Assembly: GCA_015832175.1 (NCBI GenBank)
Contig: WJXW01000016.1
Span: 1,401,656 to 1,465,655, forward strand
DNA: 64,000 nt
DNA from: Paraphaeosphaeria minitans
Lineage: Eukaryota > Ascomycota > Dothideomycetes > Pleosporales > Didymosphaeriaceae
Reading direction: 5' to 3'
The position numbers and the translations under genes were made by a program. The number at the start of each line of letters is the position of its first letter. Position 1 is the stretch's first letter. Positions 1-12,500 of the stretch are shown piece by piece. The notes beneath the pieces are model-generated. The model was not told where the DNA came from. It ran no database searches and saw only the letters and a list, made by a program, of their open reading frames with translations.

Positions 1-3000
1 TAAGCTTTATACTACGCTTATCTTAAGAAGGCTAAGTAGGCAAGATAAAGTTCTAAGACCTAGTTTAAAGAGTAGTAGCTTCTCTATTAAAAAGCAAAAA
101 CCTACTTAATTAGCGAAATTAGTAGACTACTTACTACCTAAGATTTCCTAGATGTAATCGCCGCGCGTATAGCACTAGATTAGGCCTAATTAATAAACTA
201 ACAGCTAATCTAGAATAAGACACTAGGACGGAATTAGATTACGCTAGACAATTTAGGGAAAGTATTTTTAGCGCTTGTCTAGAAGTATTTAATCTAATCT
301 AGTTCTAATAAAACAAGTAGAGTATTCGCCACTTTTAATAGATTATTAAGACAATCTACTAACTCTAGTAGTTCTAGTTTGTCTAATTAGACAAAGAAAC
401 AACCAAACTGTCCCTATAAGCCCTATACTTATAGGTAGAAACTAATAGAGTGCTAAAGACTTTAAACCACAATAGCTAGATTACCCTAGAATAGAACATC
501 GTTATTTAATCTTACTAATAAAAAAAAATTAAAGATTCTTAATTAACTTAAGTAGCCTAAGTGGTTAAACCTTTATAATGCAATTACAAAGGTAGGATAG
601 AATAAGAAATAATCCTCTACTAAGACTATTAAGTATCCTAGTAGTATTACTGCTACTTTACTAAACCTATTTAATCTACCTATAGATAATAAAGCATTAG
701 GTGTCTACTCTACTCTATATTCTAAGGCTTATTCTCTATTAGAATATACAATACTAGACAGTGCTATAGTAGTTTACCTAGTTAATAATTATAAAAGACT
801 TGTTCCTAGGACGTTTTAATTATTAAACAAAAGTGTAGAGGCAGGTACACAAAGCCTCCTAATCTTAGGAATTAGTAATAGACTAATTAAGAACGCTTTG
901 TATAGGAAAAATAGGAGATTTATAGAAGATCTGCTACTCTAAGGAGTAAGAGTAGTAGAAGGCTTTTATATAAATATTATATTAGAAGCTCTTTTAAAGA
1001 AAGCAAAAATTTAGTACCTTAGTTTAGATTACACTCTTAGGATTAGAAGCCTAGAATAAAGTATTGTCCTAGTAGACCTAAAATACAAGTATAACTTTAC
1101 TTTTCTATAATATAAGCTAATCCGCTCTTATCTAATTATTATAAGTGTGACTACTAAAGGATTATTCTAAGTTGATATTAAGAGATTAGATTCTAAGGAC
1201 CTCTAGCACCTTTAAGTAGGGTATATAGGAAGTAGAGCCCTATAAGCTCTAGTAACTACAGCCTAAGGTGTAAAGATTACTAGAATATTAAGAAAGGATT
1301 GCGAGCACTGTACTACTACATACGCAACCTAGGTAATCTCTAAGAGACTTAGAGAATAATTACCTAGACTATTTTACTTATTATTATAGGATCTATTTAA
1401 TATACCTACTGCTTAAAATAGAGAAAACTAGGTTTTACTAATTAAAGAAGATTTTAGTAAGAAACCTTACGTTTTTAATCTTAGAACAAAGACGCTTTCT
1501 AAAATAATAAAAGTGTAGTAGGATTTCTTAGCTCTTGTTAATATAAAATACGAGCTTTAAATTACAAAAATCTACTAAGATAATAATATAGTAACACTTC
1601 TATAGAGAGGGAAATCCTAGTACGAATTTTGGGCTAATTAGGAAAGGATAATAATTAGTAGACTACCGCCCTATACGCATAAGCCTAATAGCGCTATAGA
1701 AAGAGTAGGCTAGGAGCTTATAATAAAAACACTTAAAATGCGAATAAGCGCAAATCTACTATTAAATCTCTAGCCTAAGATTATATAAGCGGTATGCTGG
1801 CTCTAAGAAATAATTCCTAGCCTAGTATTAGGCTATTAATCACCTAATAAAACGTTAGATACTTAGTTTAGACAATATTTTTATTATTTTAAACTAGCAA
1901 AAACATTATATAGGACAGCTAATCTTTATTTAAACTAGAGTACTGTCTATGCCTATAGCTACTAAGCTTACCCTTTAGATTAAAAGCGTGTAGCTGGGCA
2001 AGATAGAAGAGGATTTAAAGTAAATCCTAGGGGCTATATTAGATACCTAGTAGACTACAAAGCTTCTAATATCTACTAAATATAGATTCCCTAGCTTAAT
2101 TGGGTAATTACTACACAAAACGTAAAGTTTAATAAGTCCTTATTCTATAAAGGATTAGTAGAATAATCTATTCTAAAGATAAAAGTGTTAAAAATAGTAG
2201 AAAGCCTCTAAAAAGAAGAGCTAAATAATCTAAAAGAAGCGTATAAAAACGCGCTTAACATTCTTCCTAAAACAAACAAGTATATAAGAACTACTACTAG
2301 ACCTATAGGTAACCCTTAAGTAATTAAAAGCAAAGTAGGCTAGCTAAGTAATTAGAAATCTAAAGTACCTACTACTAAGTAAGCTATAGGCTTAGCTAGC
2401 TAGCAGCTAAGAATTTGCTTAAGTAGGAAAGGAAGCATAGAACTTATAACCCCTAATTAGACACTAGAGCTAGGTAATCTTAGGGGTAATCTATTAAGTA
2501 ATTAAGAGATATCTAGCAGCCACTAGAACACTACTAGGAGAGCTAGCCTACTAGAATCTAGGGATTTAATACCTTATTTATTAGTAGAAACTAATTAGGT
2601 TACTAATTAACCTAGCGTAGATAACTTAATTACGCTAGACAAAGCAGATAACCTACTAGCGCGCTGAAAGTAAAGGCAGATCTATCTAGAGGCAAGTAGA
2701 ATAAGTAGGCGAAATTATAGTAAAGCACTAGAAATTAACTAACTAATAAATTGCTATCTACTATTGCAAAGATTAAAGAAGCAAAATAATTAAGATAATT
2801 AGCTAGGGGGTAGGTAGAAGCTAGATGCTTATATACTAATTACTAATTATCCTTAAAGTAATCTTAATATAATATTAGAGCACATATTTATACTAGGAGT
2901 AGTAGAGGCCTAGTCTAAGTAAGAAGAATATATTACACTAAATATAATAGTATTCGCTTCTATACTTAGAAAGGCGCCTAGAGCGTCTTATATAGCTTAG

Positions 3001-4570
3001 ACTTATAGAGATAAGCTTACACTAGAGCCAACTCTATAGAAACACCTTTATAATTATCTATATAGGAAGCTATTTCTCCTTACTGCTTATAAGGAGATCT
3101 TAACTTTATAAAATAAAGGTACCTAGACAGAGATTAAATAATTAGAGGTGTTAGAGCAACCGCTCCCTTTAAAGTAGGTCTTTACCTATAAGTTTAATTA
3201 AAATAGATACTTTAAAAAGTGTAAAGCTTAAATTATTATAAGAGGAGATCTTTAGAAAAAGAATACTCTCTACTCTACCTATACTACTACCCTAGCAGTA
3301 AGATCTTTCTAATTAGCTATAGCTCTAGCAGTAGAATTTAATCTAGAAATCTTACAATTTAATGTAGTAGGAGCGTTTCTAAATACTTTTATTATAGCCG
3401 CTAATCTAGTAACTTGTAAATTACCTAATAGTTTTAAAAAGCTAGGAAAGTATATAAGATTAAATTAAGCTTTATATAGCTTAAGAGATTTACTACTTCT
3501 TTAGTATAAGGAATTTATAGAATTATTTTAATCTTATAGACTCTTAGCTTCGCTAGAAGAGCTATGCCTTTTCTTTAATAGTGATTAAAGTATTATTATT
3601 CTATTTTATATTAATAATATTCTTCTTCTCTATCACAAAAGTAAAGAGAAAGAAGCCCTAGATTTTTAAAAGAAGATCGCGAATAAATATGAGATTAAAT
3701 TAAAAGGACTAGTAGAGTAGTTCCTAGGTGTTTAAGTAATTAGGGATAGAGAAGTAAGATTAATTTCTTTAGTCTATAATACCTATATTAATAAGATCAC
3801 GAAAAAGTTTAATCTTTTAAACTCTAGGAGCTTCCCTCCCATATCTCTATTAGTAGAAGATTTTGTTCTAAGTATAGGAGAAGCTACTCCTTAATAAATA
3901 AAGCTCTTTTAAGAAGAGGTAGAATTAGCTCTCTATATAGTAATTATACTACGCCTAGATATAGCTTTTACAGTGTTAAAGCTATTACACTTTCTAACAA
4001 ATCTAAGTAAAGAACACTTTACTACTATTAACTGTGTAATCCTTTACCTCTATTAAACTAGATAGTAGGCTATAGTCTTTAGTGGCTACAATAGACCTAA
4101 TCTACTAATATGTGGAGATGCCTCTTTCGCTAATAATCTAATATTACGGCGATCTTCCTATAGATATATTATTTTATTGTTTAGAGGAGCTATCCTATAG
4201 AAAGCAGTTTAACAGAACATAATTACTACTTTAATAATAGAAGCAGAGCTTCTAGCGCTTAAATATATAAGTAAAGAAGCTATAGCGATTAAGAGATTCT
4301 TTACTAAGCTTACTCTAGATCTAGGACCTTTATAAAAGGTCTATTGCAATAATCTTTAAACTATTTATTTAGTAATTAGAAAGAATAAAAGAATTACTAC
4401 TTAACTACGCTATATAGATATTTAGAACATATAGTTGCGGTAAGAGTATGTAAAAGGATTGTTTTAAGTAGAATATTTTCTAACTAGCGAAATGCTAGCA
4501 GATAGCCTTACAAAGGCTCTTACTTATTAGTAGTTTAATAGATTTAAAAGGCTATTAAATCTATAAAATG
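1..4570 (+). pseudogene. copia A pol relic (integrase, RT, RNase H)
   Basis: Reading through TAA/TAG stops gives copia-type pol in domain order. A gag-pre-integrase region lies at about 1210-1330, an integrase core at about 1350-1870, and reverse transcriptase at about 2950-3700 with the copia motif ALYxLRD at about 3470. The RT active site is at 3607-3621, where Y-x-D-D is now Y-I-N-N (codons 3613-3618). RNase H follows at about 4090-4560 with the ADSLTKAL-like tail typical of copia. This polyprotein would copy and integrate the element in virus-like particles. The loss of both catalytic aspartates and dozens of stops make it dead. Family assignment rests on domain order and RT/RNase H motifs. 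Confidence 0.85.
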
Positions 4571-5888
4571 TGAGCATAATAATTATAGAATAAGAGTAAG
4601 TAAGTAGAGAATTAATCTATTAACTACCTAGAATTATTAATTTAGAGCTAGGAAATAAGAAAAGAAAAAGAAAAGAAAGAAAAGATTAGAGAGAGAATAG
4701 GAATTAGAGGAAGAGGAGATTAAAGAGCTTATCTATAAGCTTGTGGACCCTTTTCCTGCTCTGCTTAATTGTAGGGGTGCGAGAATCTCCCCTGCGATTA
4801 GCAGTAGGAGATTCTCCCCATCCTCCTCCTCTCCTCTCTGCAGTAGTCGATAGCGGATGAAATCCATGGCCAGAGTCTGAATATGCGGCTGGCTACAGAA
4901 ACGATTAGCGAAATTAGCTAAAGCGATAGGATAATCCTATACATAGTAGTGTAAGAGTAGGTAAAGTAGGCATAGTAGCGCCTACTTAAGCTTAAAGCGT
5001 TATTATAGTAGTGTCTATTGCTTTTTCCTACTAGAGCTCCCTTTAAGTAGCCTAAGCAGCTTACTTATTTAAGAGCACTAAGTAATTGCTAGGGGCCTAG
5101 AGCTAGGGTAGGAGGAGCTAGTAGAGGAGGAGGATCTTAGTAAGAGGATTAGGAGCTTTATTTAGTAGCTTTTATAGCCTTTACTACGCGTGCTTTGGCT
5201 AAGTTATTAGATATCTAAAAGAGTTAGTAAAGCTCTAAACAATAGAAAGAGCGTAAGGTAATAATTAGAAGAGAATATACTATAAAGTAGTAGGATTTAA
5301 AGGCTTAAACTAGTAGGCTTAAATTAGATAGGAACTTAAAGCGTTAAAAGTAAAGGATTAAAGAGAGAAGATTAAGCGCTAGTAAAGGGCTTATATACTC
5401 TACTACCTATCTAATTATTAAGCGCTAGATGCGCTTTTTCTTTACTATTTATTTCTCTTACTACTACTTCTTCCTAATTAAAACGCGCTTACCTATTATA
5501 CTTGCTGGCTAGTAAGAGCGGGGAAATTACTTTATAGTTAATAGGAAGTGAGCGAAAAGAGTAGTAGAATAAAAGCGTTTACGCTCTAGGCCTTTGTGCC
5601 ACGCTTATAAGCTCCTAACCTACTAGAAAAAGAGATTCTAGACATAATTCACAATAGGATTTATAATTTAAAAGATAAATAGCGATTGTTTTGCTATTAT
5701 AATAAATAGGGGGTAATAGAATCGCTGTTCTTAAGATAAGGAGATTTAGAAGAATAATTCTTAACAGTTTTTTAATCTTTAAACAGCCTTTAGATGGTTT
5801 TTTAAAGATCTTTAGAAAGGATTTAGACAATTAAAGATTACTTCTTAGAATAGGTAATCTGCTTTAAGCGATTACCTAGGGGGTGCGT

Positions 5889-6080
5889 TAAAGTAAAACA
5901 CTTACTTTTGTGATTCTTTCTAGATCTACTAATTTATATTATGGGATTCTTGCTAAGAGGCTTATTTCTTTTGTATATAGTCTGCCCTTTTAGTAACCTT
6001 TCTTATAATTAGCTATTTGTATTCTTTACAACTCTGCTCCTGAATATTCTGTAATAGTTCGAGCCCTTTTTACTATAATA
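5889..6080 (+). repeat. 3' LTR of copia A (192 bp)
   Basis: This 192-bp sequence is repeated at 9313-9504, 16436-16627 and, reversed, at 32631-32822. It is preceded by a purine-rich GGGGGTGCGT tract. The terminal TG is mutated to TA and the terminal CA to TA here, as expected for RIP. Confidence 0.9.
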
Positions 6081-6446
6081 AATAGTATCTTGTAAAGCGT
6101 AATAAGTTAATAATATAGTCTACTAGAATCTAAATAGTAGATTAATAGATAGATTAAACATAAGTATAAGAAGCTTATTCTTGCGTTCCTATATACTAAA
6201 TAGTCCTACACGTCCTAGAATCCTATATATCCTAGAGTCCTATATGTCCTAGAGTCCTATACGTTCTAGAGTCCTGTGTGGGCGAGTCCCACGCGTCCTA
6301 GAATTCCTATATAGGCGAGGCCTGTGCGGTCCTTAGGACCCTTAGGACTTATAACCTATTATTTAACTACTTAGTTAGCTAACTCTAGTAGACTAGTAGT
6401 TTAATAAGCTTGCGCCCTACTACTTATACGTGGCTAGATTCTAATA
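6081..6446 (-). repeat. 3' LTR of gypsy 1 (partial)
   Basis: This matches 19686-20055, the 5' LTR of the same element. It ends in TAATA (RIP form of TAACA) and is followed by TTATCCTCCCC, which on the minus strand is the polypurine tract GGGGAGGATAA. It contains several tandem copies of a TCCTATAYGTCCTAGAG-type unit. The remainder of this LTR is left of copia A. Confidence 0.85.
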
Positions 6447-6560
6447 TTATCCTCCCCCTCTAAGCTTAATATCCTTATAAGTTAACTACCTATAAAGTTA
6501 TTATCTCGTTCTATTTAATATCACTATAGTTAAGCTAATTATCTTAAAAAAGACTATATT

Positions 6561-7060
6561 TTTGCGATAGTTACCTATTTATACTATGCTAAGAAGAAAT
6601 ATACTTATTATCTTTCTTTTTTACACTCTTAGTGTACTAACTATATTAGATAGAGAAACTAGAAGTGTAAGCCTAAAGAGATTCCTTTACTAGATTATTT
6701 AAAAATAGATGCTAAAATAGAGAGGTTAGAAAAGTTAGAGGCTAAAGAGAAGGTAAAGCTCTATATTAAGGAAGAGCTAGCTAAAGTAGCTCTCCTTTGC
6801 GCCTATTAGGCGTAAGAGAAGATAGCGCGCTTACGTAATTAGTAAAAGAAATTATATTAAAAGAAATAAAAATTATTTAATTATAGTATAAGTACTATAA
6901 ATAAGTTAGAAGTGCTTAAGGCGTAGGAGGAGTTAGCGTAGGCTACTACGTTAATAAATCCTAATGCGCTGTTAGGCGCTAAGGTAATTAACTAGTCTAT
7001 TTTATAGGCTAGCCCTTGTGCTAGTAGTAATTCCTAGGTGCGTTCTAGTTATCTATTTAT
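6561..7060 (+). pseudogene. antisense reading frame in the 3' region of gypsy 1 (zinc-cluster-like plus coiled coil)
   Basis: On the strand opposite to pol, a long frame runs from about 6561 past 7050 with only TAA/TAG stops and no TGA. It begins with a Cys/Tyr-spaced segment: a C-x2-Y pair and further Tyr that may be RIP-mutated Cys, suggesting a fungal zinc-cluster-like finger. A Lys/Glu/Leu-rich coiled-coil stretch follows (about 6700-6940). Gypsy 2 has a counterpart at 26051-26585 in the same place. I cannot name it. The presence in two diverged elements supports a real accessory gene, but its function is unknown and the finger is an inference from damaged codons. Confidence 0.5.
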
Positions 7061-7599
7061 AATTTCTGGCGTTTAATTATAGAAGTTGTTTATCTATTAT
7101 TAACAGTTAAACAGGTTTTCCTTAGGTTCCTATGTGTTTTTACTAGATAAATACCCTTTCTACTTAATAAGGTATTCTTTAGTGTCTGTGTACGCATTAC
7201 GTACTTATAGAATTTATTCTACTTTAAATTTAGTTTCTTCCTAAGCTTAGTAACAGAAGGTGGTTTTAATTGGCGTTTCTAAGTCTACTAGTTCTAGTAG
7301 TAATATGTGAAATACTAGGTATATTTTTACATCTAGTGGTAGTTCCAACTTATAGTTTACTAGTAATATTTGCTCAGAAATGTAAAATAGTCTAACCTTA
7401 ACATAATCTAGTTTCTTGTGTTTTTTCTTCTAAGTTTAAAGGTTCTTTGTAAGTAGATATACCTTATCCCCCTTTTTTAGCTAAGCTACTGTTTTATGTT
7501 TTTAATTTTAGTAAGAAATTAATTACTATTAAGCTTTTTTAAGGTTCTCTTAAAGTTATTAGTGTATTTTCTTTATATTTTCTACTATATCTATAGCTT

Positions 7600-8400
7600 C
7601 TTTTGCTTTAATTGTCGTAGGAAATTGTTAGTTAAAGAGATGTGGGTGTCTTTTATAGTTTATATAGAATAGTGTATGTCCTAATACTGCTAATACTTTG
7701 TTATTATAGGCTAACTATGCTATAGGTAGTAATAAAACCTAGTTATTCTTCTAACTATTACAGTAGATACATAGGTACGTTTCTATAGTTTAGTTCGTAC
7801 GTTCTATCTATCTGTTAGTTTATAGATAGTAAGCTGTTAATAGTTTTTATTTCGTTTGAAGTAGGGCTATAAGCGTTATCTAATAATTTAACGTAAAGAG
7901 CTTATCTCTATCGCTAATAATTATTTTTAGGATTCTGTGGTGTCTAATTAGTTAGTCTAAGATAAGAAAAGTAAGTTCCTTTACTATTATTCTTTTAAGG
8001 CATAGAATAAGCTTAATATACTTAGTTAGTTAGTAGACTATTACTAGTATACTGTTGTATTTAATTCCTATTGTTAGATCCTTAAAGTTTAGAATTCCTG
8101 TAATAAAATCTATAGCAATATCTTCCTATAGTGCTGTTAGTATTCTAATTACTTACATCTCTTTATATTTAAGATATATGCTATGTTTATTTCTTTAGTA
8201 TTCTATATATTTATAGATATAAGTTGTTATAGCTTCCTTAATTCCTTTAAAGGTGTAATTCCTTTAGATAAGTTTTATTGTTTTTGTAATACCTAGGTGT
8301 CTATATATAGGGTTATTATAGTATTGTTAGATGATCTTAGTCTATAGATATTCTAGAACTTCTTAGTTAATTACTAAAAGTTAATTTAGTTCCGCTATTA
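7600..8400 (-). pseudogene. gypsy 1 integrase relic
   Basis: The minus strand, read through RIP stops, gives an HHCC zinc-binding region (near 8200-8390) followed by an integrase core: a conserved FITGxL-like strand, the ISDRDxLFT segment carrying a catalytic Asp, and a QTDxQxERTNQTxE segment carrying the catalytic Glu (near 7770-7830). This is the Ty3/gypsy order, with integrase downstream of RNase H. The frame is broken by many TAA/TAG codons. The same block is present in gypsy 2 at about 27110-27870. Confidence 0.82.
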
Positions 8401-9307
8401 GTTCTAGAGATCTATTTCTAGCTTTGCAAAGGATTACAGAGAAGGTTTTTACCTTTTCTTCTACTAGATTACTTCATTAGCTAAGAGCGTCTACTCTACC
8501 GTTTTTTTTTCTAGCTATATAGATAATTTTAAACTTATACTACCTAGTAGTCTATAACTATATTTATTATTATATGGTAAATTCTTTTGTCGTTATAAAC
8601 TTTAGAAGGTTCTTATAATCTATATAGATTTCTAGTGTTAAGTAACTAAGCGCGTAAATCCTCTAGTGCTTTAAGGCTTTAATAATAGCGTAGAGTTCTT
8701 TATTATGTACGTTGTATTATATTTTGGCGTTATTAAATTTGTATAAGTAATAGGCAATTAGGTGCTATTTACTATTACGTTTTTATTTAGCGTAGGCGCC
8801 TAGCGTAAAATCGCTAGCGTCTATTTTAAAGCGCAGTGGTTTATCGCTTCTAAAATAAATAAGGACAGGTTCTATAATACATGCTGTCTTAAGGAGTTAG
8901 AATAACATTCTGTATTTATTTGTCTATTTAAAGGGTACGTCCTTCTTTATAAGATTTATTAAAGGTATTATAACTTTTACGTAATCTTAGATAAATTATT
9001 AGTTAAATCCATAGAATTCTAAAAATTCTTGGATATTCTTAGCTGTCTTTAGTATTGGCCAGTTCTTAATACATTTAACTTTACTTAGTGCTATCTTAAT
9101 TCCTTCTATAGTAATAATGTGTCCTAGAAATTTAAGTTATTTAACGTTAAACTTACATTTCTTAAGTTTAATACAAAGGCATGCTTTATCTAGTGCTTCT
9201 AGTACTATCTATACGTGCTTAGTGTGGTCTAATTTATTTTTAGAAAAAACAAGGATATTGTCTATATACGCGATAATAAATATTTTTAGATATTTATAGA
9301 GTACGTT

Positions 9308-9312
9308 GTTAT
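9308..9312. repeat. target-site duplication GTTAT, left of copia B
   Basis: GTTAT directly precedes the 5' LTR and recurs directly after the 3' LTR at 16628-16632, marking copia B's insertion into gypsy 1 pol. Confidence 0.88.
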
Positions 9313-9504
9313 TGAAGTAAAACACTCACTTCCGTGATTCTTTCTGGATCTACTAATTCAGATCACGGGATTCTTGCCAAGAGGATCGTTTCTTTTGTAT
9401 ATAGTCTGCCCTTTTAGCATCCTTTCCTACAATTAGCTCTTTGTATTCTTTATAACTCTGCTCCTAAATATCCTGTGATAGTTTGAGCCCTTTTTACTAT
9501 AACA
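9313..9504 (+). repeat. 5' LTR of copia B (192 bp)
   Basis: It begins TGAAGTAAAACACTC and ends AACA. It has the same length as 16436-16627 and is flanked on the left by GTTAT. Confidence 0.92.
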
Positions 9505-9520
9505 GTTATAAGCCTAGCGC
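9505..9520 (+). other. primer-binding site of copia B, probably half-tRNA initiator Met
   Basis: GTTATAAGCCTAGCGC immediately follows the 5' LTR. Allowing two RIP-type changes it resembles the complement of the initiator tRNA-Met anticodon region (GGGCTCATAAC type), the priming mode known for Drosophila copia and several fungal copia elements. The tRNA match is from general knowledge and was not computed. Confidence 0.5.
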
Positions 9521-9599
9521 TTAGAACGTAGGATAATTCTCCCTACTTACTTAGTAACGCTCAAATTATTATATAACACTCTATTTAGAACCTCTCTAC

Positions 9600-12500
9600 A
9601 ATACAACCCCCTATTTCTAATTACAAAAATTATTAAAATAGCAGAAGTATAGCTTGTTAATCGCGCTAGTTAGCCCTACTAGTTTGTCTAGCTTTAATTC
9701 TAAGTAAACTTGAAAGGAATCTAGAACTAAATTAATCTAGAGGCAATTAATACTCTAGCAATTAATTACGCAAAGCTAGAATAACCTCCACTCTTACAGA
9801 AACTATTACTAATTGCGGATATAGCCTCTATAGCGAGTATTTAATTATACAAAGTAGAGCTTACTAAGTATAAAATAGATAAGAAGAGCTTTTCTTTACA
9901 AATAGTAGAATATAGAGTAGCAGTTTTAGACTAGCAAGTAGACTATACTAAGATATAGAATCTCTAGACTTAGGTAAACGCTATAGTATCGCCTAATCTG
10001 CTTACTCCTGCTATAATTACTCTAGTTAATATACGCCAAACTACGCTTTAGTCCCTAATTTGACTCTTAAAGGAAGATCTCGCACTAAATAAAGGAGCTA
10101 TATAAAATAATGTTTAAGCTTTATACTACGCTTATCTTAAGAAGGCTAAGTAGGTAAGACAAAGTCCTAAGACCTAGTTTAAAGAGTGGCAGCTCCTCTA
10201 TTAAAAAGCGAAGACCTACTTAATTAGCGAAATTAGCGGACCGCTTACTACCTAAGATTTCTTAGATGTAATTGCCGTGCGTATAGCACTAGATTAGGCC
10301 TAATTAATAAACTAACAGCTAATCTAGGATAAAACGCTAGGACGGAATTAGATTACGCTAGACAATCTAGGGAAGGTATTTTTAGCGCTTGTCTAGGAGT
10401 ATTTAATCTAATCTAGTTCTAATAAAACAAGTGGGGTATTCGCCACTTTTAATAGATTATTAAGATAATCTACTAACTCTAATAGTTCTAGTTTGTTTAA
10501 TTAGACAAAGAAACAACCAAACTGTGCCTGTAAGCCCTATACTTATAGGTAAAAACTAATAGAGTGCTGAAGACTTTAAACCGCGATAGCTAGATTACCC
10601 TAGGATAGAACATTGTTATTTAATCTCACTAATAAAGAAAAATTAGAGATTCTTAATTAACTTAAGCAGCCTAAGTGGTTGAACCTTTGTAATGCGATTA
10701 CGAAGGCAGAATAGAACAAGAAACAATCCTTTACTAAGACTATTAAGTATTCTAGTAGTATTACTGCTGCTCTACTAAACCTATTTAATCTGCCTACAGA
10801 CAATAGAGCATTAGGTGTCTACTTTACTCTATATTCTAACACTTATCCTCTGTTAGAATATATAATACTAGTTAGTGCTGTAGTAGTTTACCTAGTTAAT
10901 AATCGCGAAAGACTTGTTCCTAGGACGTTTTAATTATTAAACAAGAGTGTAGAGGTAGGTACATAAAGCCTCCTAATCTTAGAAATTAGTGATAGACTGA
11001 TTAAGAACGCTTTGTATAGGAAAAATAAGAGATTTATAGAAGATCTACTACTCTAAGAAGTAAAAGTAGTAGAAGGCTTTTATATAAATATTATATTAGA
11101 AGCTCTTTTAAAGAAAGTAAAGATTTAGTACTTTAGTTTAGATTACACTTTTAGGATTAGAAGCCTAGAATAAAGTATTATCTTAGTAGACCTAAGATGT
11201 AAGCATAACTTTACTTTCCTATAATATAAGCTAATCCGCTCTTGTCTAATTATTATAAGTGTGACCACTAAAGGATTATCCTAGGTTAATATTAAGAGAT
11301 TAGATTCTAAGGACCTCTAGCACCTTTAAGTAGGGCATATAGGAAGTAGAGCCCTATAAGCTCTAGTAACTGCAGCCTAAGGTGTAAAGATTACTAAAAT
11401 GTTAAGAAAGAATTACGAGCACTATGCTACTGCATATATAACCTAGGTAATCTTTAGGAGACCTAGAGAATAATTACCTAGGCTATTTTACTTATTATCC
11501 TAGGATCTATTTAATATGCCCACTATTTAAAATAGAGAAAACTGGGTTTTGCTAATTAAAGAAGATTTTAGTAAGAAACTTTACGTTTTTAATCTTAGAA
11601 CAAAGACGCTTTTTAAGATAATAAAAGTATAGTAGGATTTCTTAGCTCTTATTAATACAGAATACGAGCTTTAAATTACAAAAATCTACTAGGACAATAA
11701 TATAGCAACACTTCTATAGAGAGGGAAATCCTAGTACGAATTTTGGGCTAATTAGGAAGGAATAATAATTAGCAGACTACTGCCCTATACGCATAAGCCT
11801 AATAGCGCTATAGAAAGAGTAGGCTAGGAGCTTATAACAAAAGCAATTAAAATATAAATAAGCGTAAATCTGCTATTAAATCTCTAGCCTAAGATTATAT
11901 AAGCGGCATGCTAGCTCTAAGGAATAATTCCTAGCCTAGTATTAGGCTATTAATTACTTAATAAAACGTTAGATACTTAGTTTAGACAATATTTTTATTA
12001 TTTTAAACTAGTAAAAATATAATATAGGATAGCTAATCTTTATCTAAACTAGAGTGCTGTCTACGCCTATAGCTACTAAGCTTACTCTTTAGATTAGGAG
12101 CGTGCAGCTAGGTAAGACAGAAGAGGATTTAAAGTAAATTCTAGGGGCTATATTAGATACCTAGTAGGCTATAAAGCTTCTAATATCTACTAAATATAGA
12201 TTCCCTAGCTTAATTAGGTAATTACTACACAAAACGTAAGGTTTAATAAGTCCTTATTCTATAAAGGATTAGAGGAACAATCTATTCTAAAGATAGAAGT
12301 GTTAAAAATAGTAGAAAGCCTCTAAGAAGGAGAGCTAAACAATCTAGGAGAAGTGTATAAAGACGCGCTTAACATTCTTCCTAAAATAAATAAGTATATA
12401 AGAACTGCTACTAGACCTATAGGTGACCTTTAGGTGATTAAAAGCAAAGTAGGCCAGCTAAGTAATTAGGAACCTAAGGTACCTACTACTAAGTAAGCTA

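Larger units (their letters stand above)
1..6080 (+). mobile_element. Ty1/copia LTR retrotransposon A, 3' part, RIP-degraded
   Basis: This is the downstream portion of a copia element cut by the window start. Position 1 aligns with 10115 of the complete copy at 9313-16627, and the order is the same: integrase, reverse transcriptase, RNase H, long 3' region, 3' LTR. All reading frames are broken by TAA and TAG. It ends at 6080 inside the 3' LTR of a gypsy element whose sequence resumes at 6081. AATAG at 6081-6085 is the expected 3' target-site copy, because the intact gypsy LTRs read ATAATAGTATCTT at that place. The 5' LTR and gag lie outside the window. Confidence 0.9.
6081..9312 (-). mobile_element. 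Ty3/gypsy element 1, 3' half
   Basis: On the minus strand this is the downstream half of gypsy 1: the end of the reverse transcriptase, RNase H, integrase and the 3' LTR. The upstream half resumes at 16633 after a copia insertion. It aligns throughout with gypsy 2 (about 26014-28800) apart from the LTR-proximal segment. The reverse transcriptase active site on the minus strand near 9250-9275 reads Y-I-D-N, so the second Asp has become Asn. Its 3' LTR is interrupted at 6081 by copia A; the rest lies beyond the window start. Confidence 0.88.

Noticed and set aside
5615..5830. 71-codon minus-strand ORF, similar at 16162-16377
   Set aside because: The + strand at the same place reads as coding with only TAA/TAG stops. 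The third copy (about 32880-33100) has a one-base frameshift in the minus frame, so the ORF is not maintained.
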